A DNA stretch of 64,000 nt from Halorussus litoreus (GTDB lineage: Archaea; Halobacteriota; Halobacteria; Halobacteriales; Haladaptataceae), in contig NZ_KZ859507.1 of assembly GCF_003382685.1 (NCBI RefSeq), positions 1-64,000 of the forward strand, in the 5' to 3' direction. Position 1 is the stretch's first letter; every line of letters starts with the position of its first letter. The position numbers and the translations under genes are program-made. The notes below the pieces were generated by a model. The model had not been told where the DNA came from and made no database searches. It was given only the letters and a program-made list of their open reading frames with translations. This document shows, piece after piece, positions 33,711-42,583 of this stretch.

Positions 33711-34250
33711 ATGAACGAAAGTCAGATAGCAGACCGTATCGGGCAGTCACGTCGGTCGTTCATGAAGAAGGGCGCACTTGCGTCGAGCGCGGTCGCTCTC
33801 GGCGTCGCGAGTACCGGATCGACCACTGCGAACACTGTCCAAGACGACGGAAACGTCCCGAATCAGGTGCTGGTGTTCGCGTACGACTACAACCCGGGCC
33901 TCTCGTTCGGGGTGATCAACCGACTCCAACAACAGACAGTCAACCGCATCCTGGGCCAGAGTATCGGCGACAACGGTGACGAGGTCGTCAGCGATCCGAC
34001 GGAGTACAACGGGTACATCGCTCAGTACCAGTCCGACGACGCACTCGGTGAGTACCTGCTCGTGTTCGTGCGAGAGGAAACGTTGGCCACCGACACGACC
34101 TATCAGTTCAATCCCGGCGACGCCACGTTCTTCAACACCGACATCAACCTGCTTCAGTCCGGACTCGGTAGCGGTGGTGGTGACGGCAGTAGCGATGACG
34201 ATAGCGGGAATGGCGGTAGCGACGACAGCGGTGGCGACGGCGGAAACTAG
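33711..34250 (+). CDS. Tat-exported protein, tandem copy 1
   Basis: Protein of 179 residues. The Tat signal has the twin arginine in QSRRSFMKKG (residues 13-22) and a hydrophobic stretch ending near AST or TAN at residue 43. The mature domain of about 105 residues (VPNQVLVFAYDYNPGLSFGVI through NTDINLLQSGLGSGG) is almost identical to that of the following gene. The C-terminal 30 residues are Gly/Ser/Asp-rich. The family was not recognised. It begins 4 bases before the next gene starts, indicating an operon. The DNA of the shared domain is nearly identical between the copies. Confidence 0.8.
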   Translation: MNESQIADRIGQSRRSFMKKGALASSAVALGVASTGSTTANTVQDDGNVPNQVLVFAYDYNPGLSFGVINRLQQQTVNRILGQSIGDNGDEVVSDPTEYNGYIAQYQSDDALGEYLLVFVREETLATDTTYQFNPGDATFFNTDINLLQSGLGSGGGDGSSDDDSGNGGSDDSGGDGGN

Positions 34251-34254
34251 ACGG

Positions 34255-34926
34255 ATGGATGAACGAACCATGACGGGACACAACGGTAAAAGGAGGAGAA
34301 GGAACGCTCTCGCGGCGGGTGCCCTCGGTTTGGGGGCCGCCGGTGGTGCGGTCGCCGTCTCCGGGAGTGGACGACCCCTCGCGATTCTGCAGGACGATGG
34401 AGACGTCCCGAATCAGGTGCTGGTGTTCGCGTACGACTACAACCCGGGCCTCTCGTTCGGGGTGATCAACCGACTCCAACAACAGACAGTCGACCGCATC
34501 CTGGGCCAGAGCGTCGGCGACAACGGTGACGAGATCGTGAGCGATCCGACGGAGTTCAACGGGTACATCGCTCAGTACCAGTCCGACGACGCACTCGGTG
34601 AGTACCTGCTCGTGTTCGTCCGGGAAGAAACGCTGGACACCGACACGACCTACCAGTTCAATCCCGGCGACGCCACGTTCTTCAACACCGACATCAACCT
34701 GCTTCAGTCCGGACTTGGTAGCGGTGGGAGTGAGGGAACGACGACCGAAGCAGAGGACGGGGAGACGACGACTGAAGCAGAGGACGGGGAAACGACGACC
34801 GAAGCGGAAGAAGGGGGGACGACGACAACAGATGGTGAGACGCCGGACGAAACGACGACGGCGCCGCCGGACGAAACGACGACGGAGGGCGTCGCCGTGG
34901 AGACCACGACATCCGGAAACGGGTGA
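34255..34926 (+). CDS. Tat-exported protein, tandem copy 2
   Basis: Protein of about 223 residues, paralog of the preceding gene over the central 105 residues. The N terminus (KRRRRNALAAGALGLGAAGGAV) is a variant Tat-type signal with several arginines; an alternative ATG at 34270 would shorten it by five residues. The tail differs from copy 1: three GETTTEAEDG-type repeats followed by Thr/Pro-rich sequence, likely glycosylated. The shared domain may be an adhesion or binding module. The two copies look like a recent duplication with rapid divergence of only the leader and tail. Confidence 0.78.
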   Translation: MDERTMTGHNGKRRRRNALAAGALGLGAAGGAVAVSGSGRPLAILQDDGDVPNQVLVFAYDYNPGLSFGVINRLQQQTVDRILGQSVGDNGDEIVSDPTEFNGYIAQYQSDDALGEYLLVFVREETLDTDTTYQFNPGDATFFNTDINLLQSGLGSGGSEGTTTEAEDGETTTEAEDGETTTEAEEGGTTTTDGETPDETTTAPPDETTTEGVAVETTTSGNG

Positions 34927-35083
34927 GTCCTTTTGCCCGGCTCACCAGTCGGCGTCGTGCTTATTTTCGGAACGCGCACGTGAGACCGGAGTTTCCACGA
35001 ACTCGGACGCTCCGCACAGTATTTAAATCGCTGGTTATAGCAGGGACCAACCACTCACGGGAGGAGTGCGAACGTTGGGAACG

Positions 35084-35248
35084 ATGGGAGCGGACGGCAC
35101 GCGCATCTGTGTCCGGTGCAATGACTGCTCGTTCGAGCGCGTCGTGGACCCGGACGACGGCGTCCAGCCCGCCGACGTGCTGGTCGAACACGGACAGCGG
35201 ACCGGCCACACGCTCTCAATCGACCGGATCGAAGACGAAGAGGACTGA
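35084..35248 (+). CDS. Small zinc-finger-like protein
   Basis: Gene of 54 codons. CVRCNDC near residues 9-15 and two His near residues 37 and 43 give a possible zinc site. The acidic tail ends in EDEED. Haloarchaea have many such small zinc-finger proteins that affect stress tolerance or biofilm; the specific role here is unknown. An alternative in-frame GTG 18 bases upstream is less likely. Confidence 0.68.
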   Translation: MGADGTRICVRCNDCSFERVVDPDDGVQPADVLVEHGQRTGHTLSIDRIEDEED

Positions 35249-35270
35249 TTTCGATTCGAAGTCGCGGAAC

Positions 35271-35957
35271 TTACTCGACCACGTACTCGAGCACCACGCC
35301 GTCGTCGACGCGTTCGACGCTCCGCAGGTCGAGCTCGGGGAACTCCTCGACGAACCCCTCGCCGTCGGCCGGCGTCGGGGCGTCGCGGCCGCCGATCAGC
35401 ATCGAGCCGACGAACAGCCGGAGTTCGTCGACGAGCCCCGCCTCGAACAGCGAGAAGATGAGTTCGCCGCCGCCCTCGACCATCACCTGCTCGACACTCT
35501 CCCGTTCGAGCGCGGCCAGTCCAGCGGCGAGGTCCACTCGCTGTTCGCCTGCGAAGCCCTCTCGTTGTTCGCCCGCGGTGACGACTCGCGCACCTGCGGC
35601 CTCTAATTTCTCCACGCTGTCGGCGGACGCGGCTTCGGAGACGAGAACGTAGGTCCTCGCGGCGTCGTCGAGAACTCTGGCGTCGGTCGGGGTCCGCGCC
35701 CGCGAGTCCGCGACCACGCGCGCCGGGTGGGCCGACTCGCCGCGGTCGCGCCGGGACCGTTGGCGGCCGGGGTCGTCGAGCGTGAGGTGCGGGTCGTCGG
35801 CCAGCACCGTGCCGACGCCGACCATCACGGCGTCGCTGTCGGCCCGGAGGGCGTCGACGCGGTCGAAGTCGTCCGGGCCGCTGATGGTCACCTGCTCGCG
35901 GCGGCGCGACGACAGCTTCCCGTCGACGCTCGTCGCGGCGTTGACGACCAGTTTCAT
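35271..35957 (-). CDS. arfC: 2,5-diamino-6-(ribosylamino)pyrimidinone 5'-phosphate reductase (RibD C-terminal type)
   Basis: Enzyme of 228 residues in the DHFR-like RibD C-terminal family. It reduces the ribosyl group of the pyrimidine intermediate to ribityl with NADPH in the archaeal riboflavin and F420 pathway. The N-terminal AATSVDGKLSS (residues 7-17), the ADSDAVMVGVGTVLADDPHLT block near residue 40, and the C-terminal VMVEGGGELIFSLFEAGLVDEL motif are the family signatures. Length and layout agree with a full enzyme without the deaminase domain. Symbol by homology; arfC is the archaeal name. Confidence 0.88.
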   Translation of the reverse strand: MKLVVNAATSVDGKLSSRRREQVTISGPDDFDRVDALRADSDAVMVGVGTVLADDPHLTLDDPGRQRSRRDRGESAHPARVVADSRARTPTDARVLDDAARTYVLVSEAASADSVEKLEAAGARVVTAGEQREGFAGEQRVDLAAGLAALERESVEQVMVEGGGELIFSLFEAGLVDELRLFVGSMLIGGRDAPTPADGEGFVEEFPELDLRSVERVDDGVVLEYVVE

Positions 35958-36027
35958 ACCCCGACTATCCGGTCGCCGGGAAAACAGTTTTCGGTCGATT
36001 TATGTCTTCGAGTGCGTAGGTCGAGGC

Positions 36028-37374
36028 GTGCGTCGGTATCGAATCGCGTTCGCGCTCATGGTCGTACTCTGTGCGGGAATTCTGGGGTACAGCTACGCCA
36101 CCACGTCTGCCGGCGGGGCGGTGTCGACCTACCAGCAGCAAGCGGACCTGCCCGACGACGAGCGCACCTCTGTCGCCGAGCCGCGCGAGAACGTCACCGT
36201 AATCGCCGGTCACGGTCAGAACGGCGAATCGGCCGCGCTGGTCGCGTTCGCACCGAGCGGCGAGGTGCTGTACTACGACGACTCGTTCCACGGTTACTTC
36301 GACGTGGACCCGGTCGAGGGCGAGTCGCGAACCGTCGAGTACGTCGCCGAGCGCAACTACGCTGGCGACGACTGCGATGGACCGTGTACCATCTCGGCGG
36401 TCGAACGCGTGAACCTCACTACCGGCGAGGTCACCCCGATATACTCGCAGGTCATTCCGCAGGATCGGGGCGCGAACTGGCACGACGTCGACCGGCTCGA
36501 CGACTCGCGACTGCTCGTCGGCGACATCTTCCGCGACGAGGTGTACGTCGTGAACACGACGACCGGGCTGACCGAGTGGGAGTGGACGGCCAAGACCGAC
36601 TTCCCGCTGTCGGGCGGCGGGACGTACCCCGCCGACTGGGCGCACCTCAACGACGTAGAGCGACTGCCGGACGGCCGGTACATGTTCAGCCTCCGCAATC
36701 AGGATCAAGTCGTGTTCGTCGACCCCGAGACGGGCCTCCAGTCCGACTGGACGCTCGGCGCGGAGGACGAGTACGGCGTGCTCTACGAGCAGCACAACCC
36801 CGACTACGTCCCCGAGTCGCACGGCGGGCCCTCGGCCATCGTCGCCGACTCGCTCAACGACCGCATCGTGGAGTACCAGCGCGTGAACGGGAGTGACGGC
36901 GACGGTGGCGAGTGGAAGCAGTCGTGGGTCTGGTCCGACGACGAGATGAAGTGGCCCCGCGACGCCGACCGATTGCCGAACGGCAACACCCTGATCGCCG
37001 ACACCAACGCCCACCGCGTGGTCGAGGTGAACGAGTCGGGCGACGTGGTCTGGCGCGCGAACACCTACGCGCCGTACGACGTAGAGCGCCTCGGCACCGG
37101 CGACGAGAGCGCGGGCGGGCGGAGCGCCGAGTCGGCCGACCTCCGGTCGCGCGGTCCGAACGACTCCGAGGAACTGAACGACACCGCCACCGTCGCGGGC
37201 TACACGCCCCGGAAGGTGACCAACAGCCTCGCGTTCGTGCTGCCGCTCTGGATGAGCTACGCCGACGCAGCGGTCGCCGTCCTCCTCGCCGTGTCTCTGC
37301 TCACGTGGGCAGTCGTCGAATACCGCAACGCCTCGGTGTCGGTGTCGTTCCGGTGGCCGGTCAGGTTCGAGTGA
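36028..37374 (+). CDS. Membrane-anchored arylsulfotransferase-like (ASST) protein
   Basis: Protein of about 448 residues. A signal anchor (residues 8-26) leads the chain outside; a final hydrophobic segment at about 410-430 could add a second anchor near the short basic C-terminal tail. The external part is a six-bladed beta-propeller-like domain with repeated W-H-D-V-D-R, D-W-A-H-L-N-D-V-E and W-P-R-D-A-D-R-L-P-N-G-N-T-L motifs, as in arylsulfotransferase/ASST family proteins. The His in NWHDVDRL and in WAHLNDV could form the active site. The GTG at 36028 starts just before the anchor. Natural substrates of archaeal members are unknown. Confidence 0.8.
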   Translation: MRRYRIAFALMVVLCAGILGYSYATTSAGGAVSTYQQQADLPDDERTSVAEPRENVTVIAGHGQNGESAALVAFAPSGEVLYYDDSFHGYFDVDPVEGESRTVEYVAERNYAGDDCDGPCTISAVERVNLTTGEVTPIYSQVIPQDRGANWHDVDRLDDSRLLVGDIFRDEVYVVNTTTGLTEWEWTAKTDFPLSGGGTYPADWAHLNDVERLPDGRYMFSLRNQDQVVFVDPETGLQSDWTLGAEDEYGVLYEQHNPDYVPESHGGPSAIVADSLNDRIVEYQRVNGSDGDGGEWKQSWVWSDDEMKWPRDADRLPNGNTLIADTNAHRVVEVNESGDVVWRANTYAPYDVERLGTGDESAGGRSAESADLRSRGPNDSEELNDTATVAGYTPRKVTNSLAFVLPLWMSYADAAVAVLLAVSLLTWAVVEYRNASVSVSFRWPVRFE

Positions 37375-37421
37375 GCGGCCGGTAGACGGTCCAATTCGAG
37401 TAAGCAGCCCGTATTTTCGAG

Positions 37422-37471
37422 GTCGAGTGGACATCCCGTCTTCCGAGTCGAGTGCGCATCCCGTCTTCCGA
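37422..37471 (+). repeat. 25-base tandem repeat upstream of rpa1
   Basis: Two copies of GTCGAGTSSRCATCCCGTCTTCCGA (37422-37446 and 37447-37471) with the start of a third. They lie between the ASST gene and the rpa1 promoter; no function is apparent. Confidence 0.8.
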
Positions 37472-37524
37472 GTCGAGTCCCGAACCGGCCGCGGGCGACC
37501 GAGTTCGCCCCTCACAACGAACAC

Positions 37525-37530
37525 TTTTAA
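37525..37530 (+). promoter_or_regulatory. TATA box of the rpa operon
   Basis: TTTTAA in CACTTTTAATCCG, ending 23 bases before the ATG of rpa1, the spacing for a leaderless transcript. Confidence 0.6.
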
Positions 37531-37553
37531 TCCGTCCGGGCAAAGGTCCGGTG

Positions 37554-38831
37554 ATGAGTTTGGACGATCATGCCGAGGATCTCGCCTCCGACCTCGGCGT
37601 AGACAAGGAGGAGGTCAAGGCGGACCTCGAGAATCTGGTGGAGTACAGCGTCCCGGTCGAGGAAGCGAAACAGAGCCTCCGGCGCAAGTACGGCAGCGGC
37701 GGCGGTGGCGGCGGTTCGAGCGGTCCCTCGAAGGTCGATATCGGCGACGTGTCGACCGACGATGGCAACGTCACGGTCACTGCGCGGATACTGACGGTCG
37801 GCAAGCGCTCGATCCGCTATCAGGGGAACGAGCAGGTCATCCACGAAGGCGAACTCGCCGACGAGACCGGCAAGCTCTCCTACACCGCGTGGGAGGACTT
37901 CGAGCTCTCGCCCGGCGACACCATCACCGCGGGCAACGCGGGCGTCCGCGAGTGGGAGGGCGAACCCGAGCTCAACCTCGGCGAGAGCACCAACGTCGCG
38001 TTCGAAGCGGAGGCCCTCGACGTGCCCTACGAGGTCGGCGGTGACGCGACTCTCTCGGACCTCGAACCCGGCGACAGGGGCCAGGCCCTCGAAGTCGAGG
38101 TCGTCGAGGTCGAGCAGAAGACCATCGACGGCCGCGACGGCGAGACCGAGATCAAGAGCGGCGTGCTCGCAGACGAATCCGCGCGGCTCCCGTTCACCGA
38201 CTGGGAGGCCCGCGCCGAACTGATGGAGGGCGCGAACCTCCGGATCGAGGACGTGTACGTCCGGGAGTTTCGGGGCGTTCCCTCGGTCAACCTCTCGGAG
38301 TTCACGACCGTCGAACCGCTCGGCCGCGAGGTCGAGGCCAGCGACACCGCGACCCGGATGACCGTCCGCGACGCGGTCGGCACCGGCGGCGCGTACGACG
38401 TGGAAGTCGTCGGGAGCATCGTCGCGGTCCGGGACGGCTCGGGCCTCATCGAGCGCTGTCCCGAGTGCGGCCGCGTCACCCAGAACGGCCAGTGTCGGAG
38501 CCACGGCGCCGTCGACGGGCAGGACGACCTGCGCGTGAAGGCCATCGTCGACGACGGAACCGGGACGGTCACGGCGGTCCTCGACGACGAGCGCACCGCC
38601 GAGGTGTACGGCGGCGACGTGGAGGACGCCAAGACCCAGGCCCGCGACGCGATGGACAAGGAGGTCGTCGCCGACGCCATCCGCGAGGAGATCGTCGGCC
38701 ACGAGTTCCGCGTCCGGGGCAACCTCTCGGTCGACGACTACGGCGCGAACCTGGAGGTCACGGAGTTCGAGCGCTCGGAGGACTCGCCGGCCGACCGCGC
38801 GAAGTCGCTGCTCGCGGAGGTGGCAGAATGA
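37554..38831 (+). CDS. rpa1: Replication protein A, single-stranded DNA-binding (RPA1 type)
   Basis: Protein of about 425 residues that coats single-stranded DNA in replication and repair. A helical N-terminal segment (1-45) precedes a Gly-rich linker, then OB folds at about 65-150 (GNVTVTARILTVGKRSIRYQ), 165-260 (DRGQALEVEVVEVEQK) and a third after residue 290. A zinc finger is visible as CPECGRVTQNGQCRSH near residue 303. The layout and the two following genes match the haloarchaeal rpa1-rpap1-rpe operon. The next gene starts inside this stop codon. Confidence 0.9.
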   Translation: MSLDDHAEDLASDLGVDKEEVKADLENLVEYSVPVEEAKQSLRRKYGSGGGGGGSSGPSKVDIGDVSTDDGNVTVTARILTVGKRSIRYQGNEQVIHEGELADETGKLSYTAWEDFELSPGDTITAGNAGVREWEGEPELNLGESTNVAFEAEALDVPYEVGGDATLSDLEPGDRGQALEVEVVEVEQKTIDGRDGETEIKSGVLADESARLPFTDWEARAELMEGANLRIEDVYVREFRGVPSVNLSEFTTVEPLGREVEASDTATRMTVRDAVGTGGAYDVEVVGSIVAVRDGSGLIERCPECGRVTQNGQCRSHGAVDGQDDLRVKAIVDDGTGTVTAVLDDERTAEVYGGDVEDAKTQARDAMDKEVVADAIREEIVGHEFRVRGNLSVDDYGANLEVTEFERSEDSPADRAKSLLAEVAE

Positions 38832-40720
38832 GCGGAAACGAGAGCGAATCCGACAGCGACTCCGGACAGGGCGGCGCGGGCCGCCGCGAGGTCGCGTGGC
38901 GCGTGTTCGCCGCCGAGTACGACGACGCGGACTTCGACTACTCGGAGAGCGACGAGGAGCGCGCGCCCAACTACGTGGTCACCCCGACCGGCGCGCGGGT
39001 CAACCGCCTGTTCGTGGTCGGCGTGCTCACGGAGGTCGAGCAGGTCAGCGACGAGGTGCTCCGCGGGCGGGTCGTCGACCCGACCGGCGCGTTCGTCCTC
39101 TACGCCGGGCAGTACCAGCCCGACGAGATGGCGTTCCTCGAAGCGGCCGACCCGCCGATGTTCGTCGCGGTGACGGGCAAGGCCAGAACGTTCCAGCCCG
39201 ACGATTCGGACCGCGTGTTCACCTCCATCCGTCCGGAGTCGATCAACGAGGTCGACGCCGGGACGCGCGACCGCTGGGTGGTCCAGACCGCCGAGCAGAC
39301 TCTCGACCGCGTCTCGACGGTCGCCGACGCGCTCGACGCGGGCCGGCGCGGCGACGACCTCCGGCAGGCCCTCGAATCCGCCGGCGTGGACGCGGGACTC
39401 GCAGCGGGCGTCCCGCTCGCGCTGGACCACTACGGCACGACGAAGGGCTACCTCGCCGGCGTTCGAGGCCTCGCGCTCGACGCCGCCAGAGTCGTCGCCG
39501 GCGAGATCGGCGCCGACGAGGTGGGACCGCTCGACCTCGCGCCCGACGAGGGCGGCGACGCAGTCGACGCGTCGCTCGACTACTCGCTGTCGGGGGACGA
39601 GGAAGGCGACATCGGTCGACTGGAGACCGAAGCTGAACCCGGTGAATCGACGACCGAGGCCGACCCGACTGCCGACGACGAGGTAACTGCCGACGACGAG
39701 TCGACTGCTGGTGACGAGTCGACCGCCGAGGCCGAGTCGACTACCGGAGTTGGGTCGGCGGACGAAGTGGAGGCAGACGCCGAGCCCGAATCGACCACGA
39801 GCGACGACCTCGGCGAGGCCCCGACTACCACCGTGGACGAGTCCGCATCCGAATCTGAATCCGAGGCCGAGTCTGACGCGTCCGCGGAGGAAGCCGTCGC
39901 GGGATCCGAAGCCGAATCGGAACCCGCAACGGACGAAGAAGCTCCAGCGGCCGAGGACGCCGACGACGCCGCGGAGCTGCAGGACGAAATCGGCACCGAG
40001 GAACCGCCCGAAGTCGAATCCGAGCAGGACACTACCGACGAGGAGGAGTTTGCGTCGGAAGCCGACGGTGACGACGAGGGACCGGACCTCGACACGGCCG
40101 GCGCGGGCGACGAGATGTACGAGTTCGACGACGAGGAGCGCGAGCAGATCGAGGAGGAACACGGACTGGAGTTCTCGTCGGGCTCCGAAGTCGACAGTCC
40201 CGAGGAGAGCGACCTCGACGCGCCGGACCCCGAGGTCGGTGCCGAACCCGAGGGCGAACCGGGCGACACCGACCAGCACGCCGAGCCGACCAGCGAAGCG
40301 GTCGACACCGACCAGTTGCAGGACGTCGACGCCGCGCAGGGCGGCACCGAGGCCGCCGTGAACGACGCCGAGGAGGCACCCGCGGGCGGCGAGACAGCCG
40401 CCGCGGAAGCGCCCGGTACGTCCATCGGCGAAGACGAGGTCGCCGAGCGCGAGAGCGAGTCGGCCGAGGAAGAAGAATCGAGCGAGCACGCCCAAGCAGA
40501 TTCCAGCGGTGACGCCGAGACGCCCGACGACCTCGAAGACGCGGTGATGGACCGGATGCAGGAACTCGACGAGGGCGACGGCGTCGAGCGCGAGAAACTG
40601 TTGGCCGCGCTCGTGCAGGACTACGACGTGACGCCCGCCGACGTCGACGACGCGCTCGAATCCGCGCTGATGGCCGGGCGCTGCTACGAATCCGGCGAGG
40701 ACACGCTCAAGCCCATCTGA
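38828..40720 (+). CDS. rpap1: RPA-associated protein (COG3390) with long acidic linker
   Basis: Protein of 630 residues that partners RPA1. The N-terminal OB-fold-like region spans about residues 20-155 (REVAWRVFAAEYDDADFDY, NRLFVVGVLTEVEQVSD). A helical part to about residue 240 follows. Residues 255-560 are an extreme Glu/Asp/Ser/Thr/Ala-rich linker with EST and ATD repeats, far longer than a globular domain requires. The last 65 residues form a winged-helix-like module (DAVMDRMQELDEGDGVEREKLL, VDDALESALMAGRCYESG). The ATG overlaps the rpa1 stop (ATGA), so translation is coupled. The linker may keep the DNA-binding ends apart. Confidence 0.85.
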   Translation: MSGNESESDSDSGQGGAGRREVAWRVFAAEYDDADFDYSESDEERAPNYVVTPTGARVNRLFVVGVLTEVEQVSDEVLRGRVVDPTGAFVLYAGQYQPDEMAFLEAADPPMFVAVTGKARTFQPDDSDRVFTSIRPESINEVDAGTRDRWVVQTAEQTLDRVSTVADALDAGRRGDDLRQALESAGVDAGLAAGVPLALDHYGTTKGYLAGVRGLALDAARVVAGEIGADEVGPLDLAPDEGGDAVDASLDYSLSGDEEGDIGRLETEAEPGESTTEADPTADDEVTADDESTAGDESTAEAESTTGVGSADEVEADAEPESTTSDDLGEAPTTTVDESASESESEAESDASAEEAVAGSEAESEPATDEEAPAAEDADDAAELQDEIGTEEPPEVESEQDTTDEEEFASEADGDDEGPDLDTAGAGDEMYEFDDEEREQIEEEHGLEFSSGSEVDSPEESDLDAPDPEVGAEPEGEPGDTDQHAEPTSEAVDTDQLQDVDAAQGGTEAAVNDAEEAPAGGETAAAEAPGTSIGEDEVAERESESAEEEESSEHAQADSSGDAETPDDLEDAVMDRMQELDEGDGVEREKLLAALVQDYDVTPADVDDALESALMAGRCYESGEDTLKPI

Positions 40721-41481
40721 TGAGTCTCGTGGAGCCGGTCCCGGGCGAGCCGGCCGCGATCGCGTCCCTCTCGCGCGACGACCAGCGCGCGGTCGACCGC
40801 GCGCTGGTCGTCGCGGACTATCACGCCGGAATCGAGCAGGCGCTCCGGGCCGATGGGGTTTCTCTCGACAGTCGCGCCGAACACCGCCGCGAGCGCCTGC
40901 TCTCGCTAGTCGAATCGACCGACGCCGACCGCGTGGTCTTTCTGGGCGACCTGATGCAGGCCATCGGCGACCCCGGCGGGGCCGAGCGCGGCGAGATCGA
41001 GGTCCTGCTGGAGCTCTTCGACGAACGGGGCGTCCCGGCCACGCTCGTCAAGGGCAACCACGACGGGGCCATCGAGTCGTGGGCCGACCTCGACGTGACC
41101 GACGGTGCGGGCGTCCGCCTCGGCGAGGTGGGGTTCGCACACGGGCACACGTGGCCTGCGCCCGAAGTGCTCGACAGCGAGGTGGTCTGCGTCGGCCACG
41201 AGCATCCTGCGGTCCGACTGGAGGACGAGGTCGGCGGGAGTCGCGTCGAGCGCGTCTGGCTCCGGGGCTCGCTGGCCGGCGAGCCGTTCGCCGAGCGCGA
41301 CGAATCCGTCCGGGCGGGCGCGGAACTGGTCGTCTTCCCGGCGTTCAACGACCTCGTTGGAAAGACGTGGGTCAACGTCGAGGGCCAGGAGTTCCTCGCG
41401 CCGTTCCTCCCCGAGGGGTTGGGCGACGGCGAAGCGTATCTGCTGGACGGGACGCGGCTGGGGCGGTATCAGACGGTCTGA
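40720..41481 (+). CDS. rpe: Calcineurin-like metallophosphoesterase of the rpa operon
   Basis: Protein of 253 residues with the binuclear metal site motifs: DYH near residue 34, GDLMQAIGDPG near residue 75, GNHDGAIE near residue 112, GHTW near residue 140 and GHEHPA near residue 158. This is the phosphoesterase found after rpa1 and rpap1 in other haloarchaea. It probably hydrolyses a phosphodiester in DNA repair; the exact substrate is unknown. The ATG shares one base with the preceding TGA. Its last 13 bases overlap the convergent gene. Confidence 0.87.
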   Translation: MSLVEPVPGEPAAIASLSRDDQRAVDRALVVADYHAGIEQALRADGVSLDSRAEHRRERLLSLVESTDADRVVFLGDLMQAIGDPGGAERGEIEVLLELFDERGVPATLVKGNHDGAIESWADLDVTDGAGVRLGEVGFAHGHTWPAPEVLDSEVVCVGHEHPAVRLEDEVGGSRVERVWLRGSLAGEPFAERDESVRAGAELVVFPAFNDLVGKTWVNVEGQEFLAPFLPEGLGDGEAYLLDGTRLGRYQTV

Positions 41482-41942
41482 GACGACGCGTCCTGCACGG
41501 CCGCGACGAACTCCTCGGGCCGGTCCGAGCCCACGAACACCGACTTGCCACCGGTTCGCTCGAAGCGGATGCCGGTCTTTCCGCTCACGGTGTAGGCCAT
41601 CCCGCTCGGGCTCCAGCGGATGCCCCACCCGCCGTAGCGCAGCGGGCTGTACCCCGTCGACTGCACCTCCGCGAGGTCCGAGAACGGGATCCGACGATAC
41701 TTCCGGTGCAACGGCGCGAACTTGACGTAAATTCCATCGTCGCGGACCTCGGTGGAGAGCGTGGCGACCCTGAACAGGAGAGCGGCCGAGACGGTCAGCA
41801 CGAGGTCGGCGGCCGTCTCGCGGGTCGAGCGCGTCCCGCGCGCGAGGCGAACGATTGCGACGATGGCTTGCAGTCCGAGCAGGGCCCACAGCCACCGCTG
41901 GCGGAACTGTTGGGTCTCTCGAAAGTGAACTTCGGTCTCCAT
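41469..41942 (-). CDS. Two-span membrane protein with PH-like domain
   Basis: Protein of about 157 residues. Two hydrophobic segments lie near residues 18-34 and 45-62. The cytoplasmic C-terminal half is beta-rich (DDGIYVKFAPLHRKYRRIPFSD, GWGIRWSPSGMAYTV) as in bacterial PH-like DUF families (for example DUF6141). It ends convergently over the phosphoesterase gene by 13 bases. The ATG at 41942 is preferred; an upstream in-frame ATG at 41969 would add nine residues. The function is unknown. Confidence 0.7.
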   Translation of the reverse strand: METEVHFRETQQFRQRWLWALLGLQAIVAIVRLARGTRSTRETAADLVLTVSAALLFRVATLSTEVRDDGIYVKFAPLHRKYRRIPFSDLAEVQSTGYSPLRYGGWGIRWSPSGMAYTVSGKTGIRFERTGGKSVFVGSDRPEEFVAAVQDASSQTV

Positions 41943-42145
41943 GTGAGACGGTTGGACGGTCGAAGGCAAATCGGTTGTCCCCGTCTCGTCGGCAGCGTTC
42001 AGACGCAGTCGGCGACCCGCCAGCAGGGTTCGATGAGCCGACCACTCGTTCCAGTGAATGGGGTGTCGACGACCCTCGGAACCAGCGAGGCGCGGTGAGA
42101 CGCCCGATCGAGCCGTCGCCGGAGTCGAGAAGACTTATGACTGAC

Positions 42146-42159
42146 TGACCGTTTAGTCA
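42146..42159. promoter_or_regulatory. Second copy of the TetR operator
   Basis: TGACCGTTTAGTCA, one change from a perfect TGACT/AGTCA palindrome, inside ACTGACCGTTTAGTCAAA that matches the site at 31771-31784 in 16 of 18 positions. It ends 4 bases before the ATG at 42164 and follows a CTTATG TATA candidate, so bound repressor would block transcription. Confidence 0.65.
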
Positions 42160-42163
42160 AAGC

Positions 42164-42583
42164 ATGGGCCAGTCGACCTCGCAGAAACGACCGTGGCTCG
42201 CAGCACTGCTCGGAGTGGTAGCGACGGGGCTCGGCCACCTCTATCTCCGGCGGTGGCGGCGTGCCTTCGGATGGCTCGTCGTCCTATTCGGCGCCGCGTC
42301 GCTGTTCGTCGAACCGGCAGCGCTCGAAGAAATCGCAACGGGGGCCGCGGTGGACCCCGTCGCGCTCGCGCCGGTTCTGGCCGTCGCCGTCCTCAGCACC
42401 GTCGACGCGTACGTCCTCGCCCACGCCCAGAATGCGGTCGCACGCCTGAATCGCGATTCGGACGGGGACCTCACGCACTGTCCGAACTGCGGGAACGAAC
42501 TCGATCCGGACATCGAATTCTGCCACTGGTGTACGGCCGACGTGAGCGACCTGAACGAGACGCCTCGAACCGACGGCGAGTAG
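42164..42583 (+). CDS. TM2-like membrane protein with C-terminal zinc ribbon
   Basis: Protein of 139 residues. Membrane segments lie at about 10-26 (WLAALLGVVATGLGHLYL), 34-52 and 63-82. The first pair has the G-x-G-H-x-Y-L pattern of TM2/DUF5683-type proteins. The tail carries a zinc ribbon: CPNCGNELDPDIEFCHWC near residues 105-122. The promoter overlaps a near-perfect copy of the TetR/MATE operator, so the gene is probably in that regulon and may respond to toxic compounds. The function is unknown. Confidence 0.78.
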   Translation: MGQSTSQKRPWLAALLGVVATGLGHLYLRRWRRAFGWLVVLFGAASLFVEPAALEEIATGAAVDPVALAPVLAVAVLSTVDAYVLAHAQNAVARLNRDSDGDLTHCPNCGNELDPDIEFCHWCTADVSDLNETPRTDGE

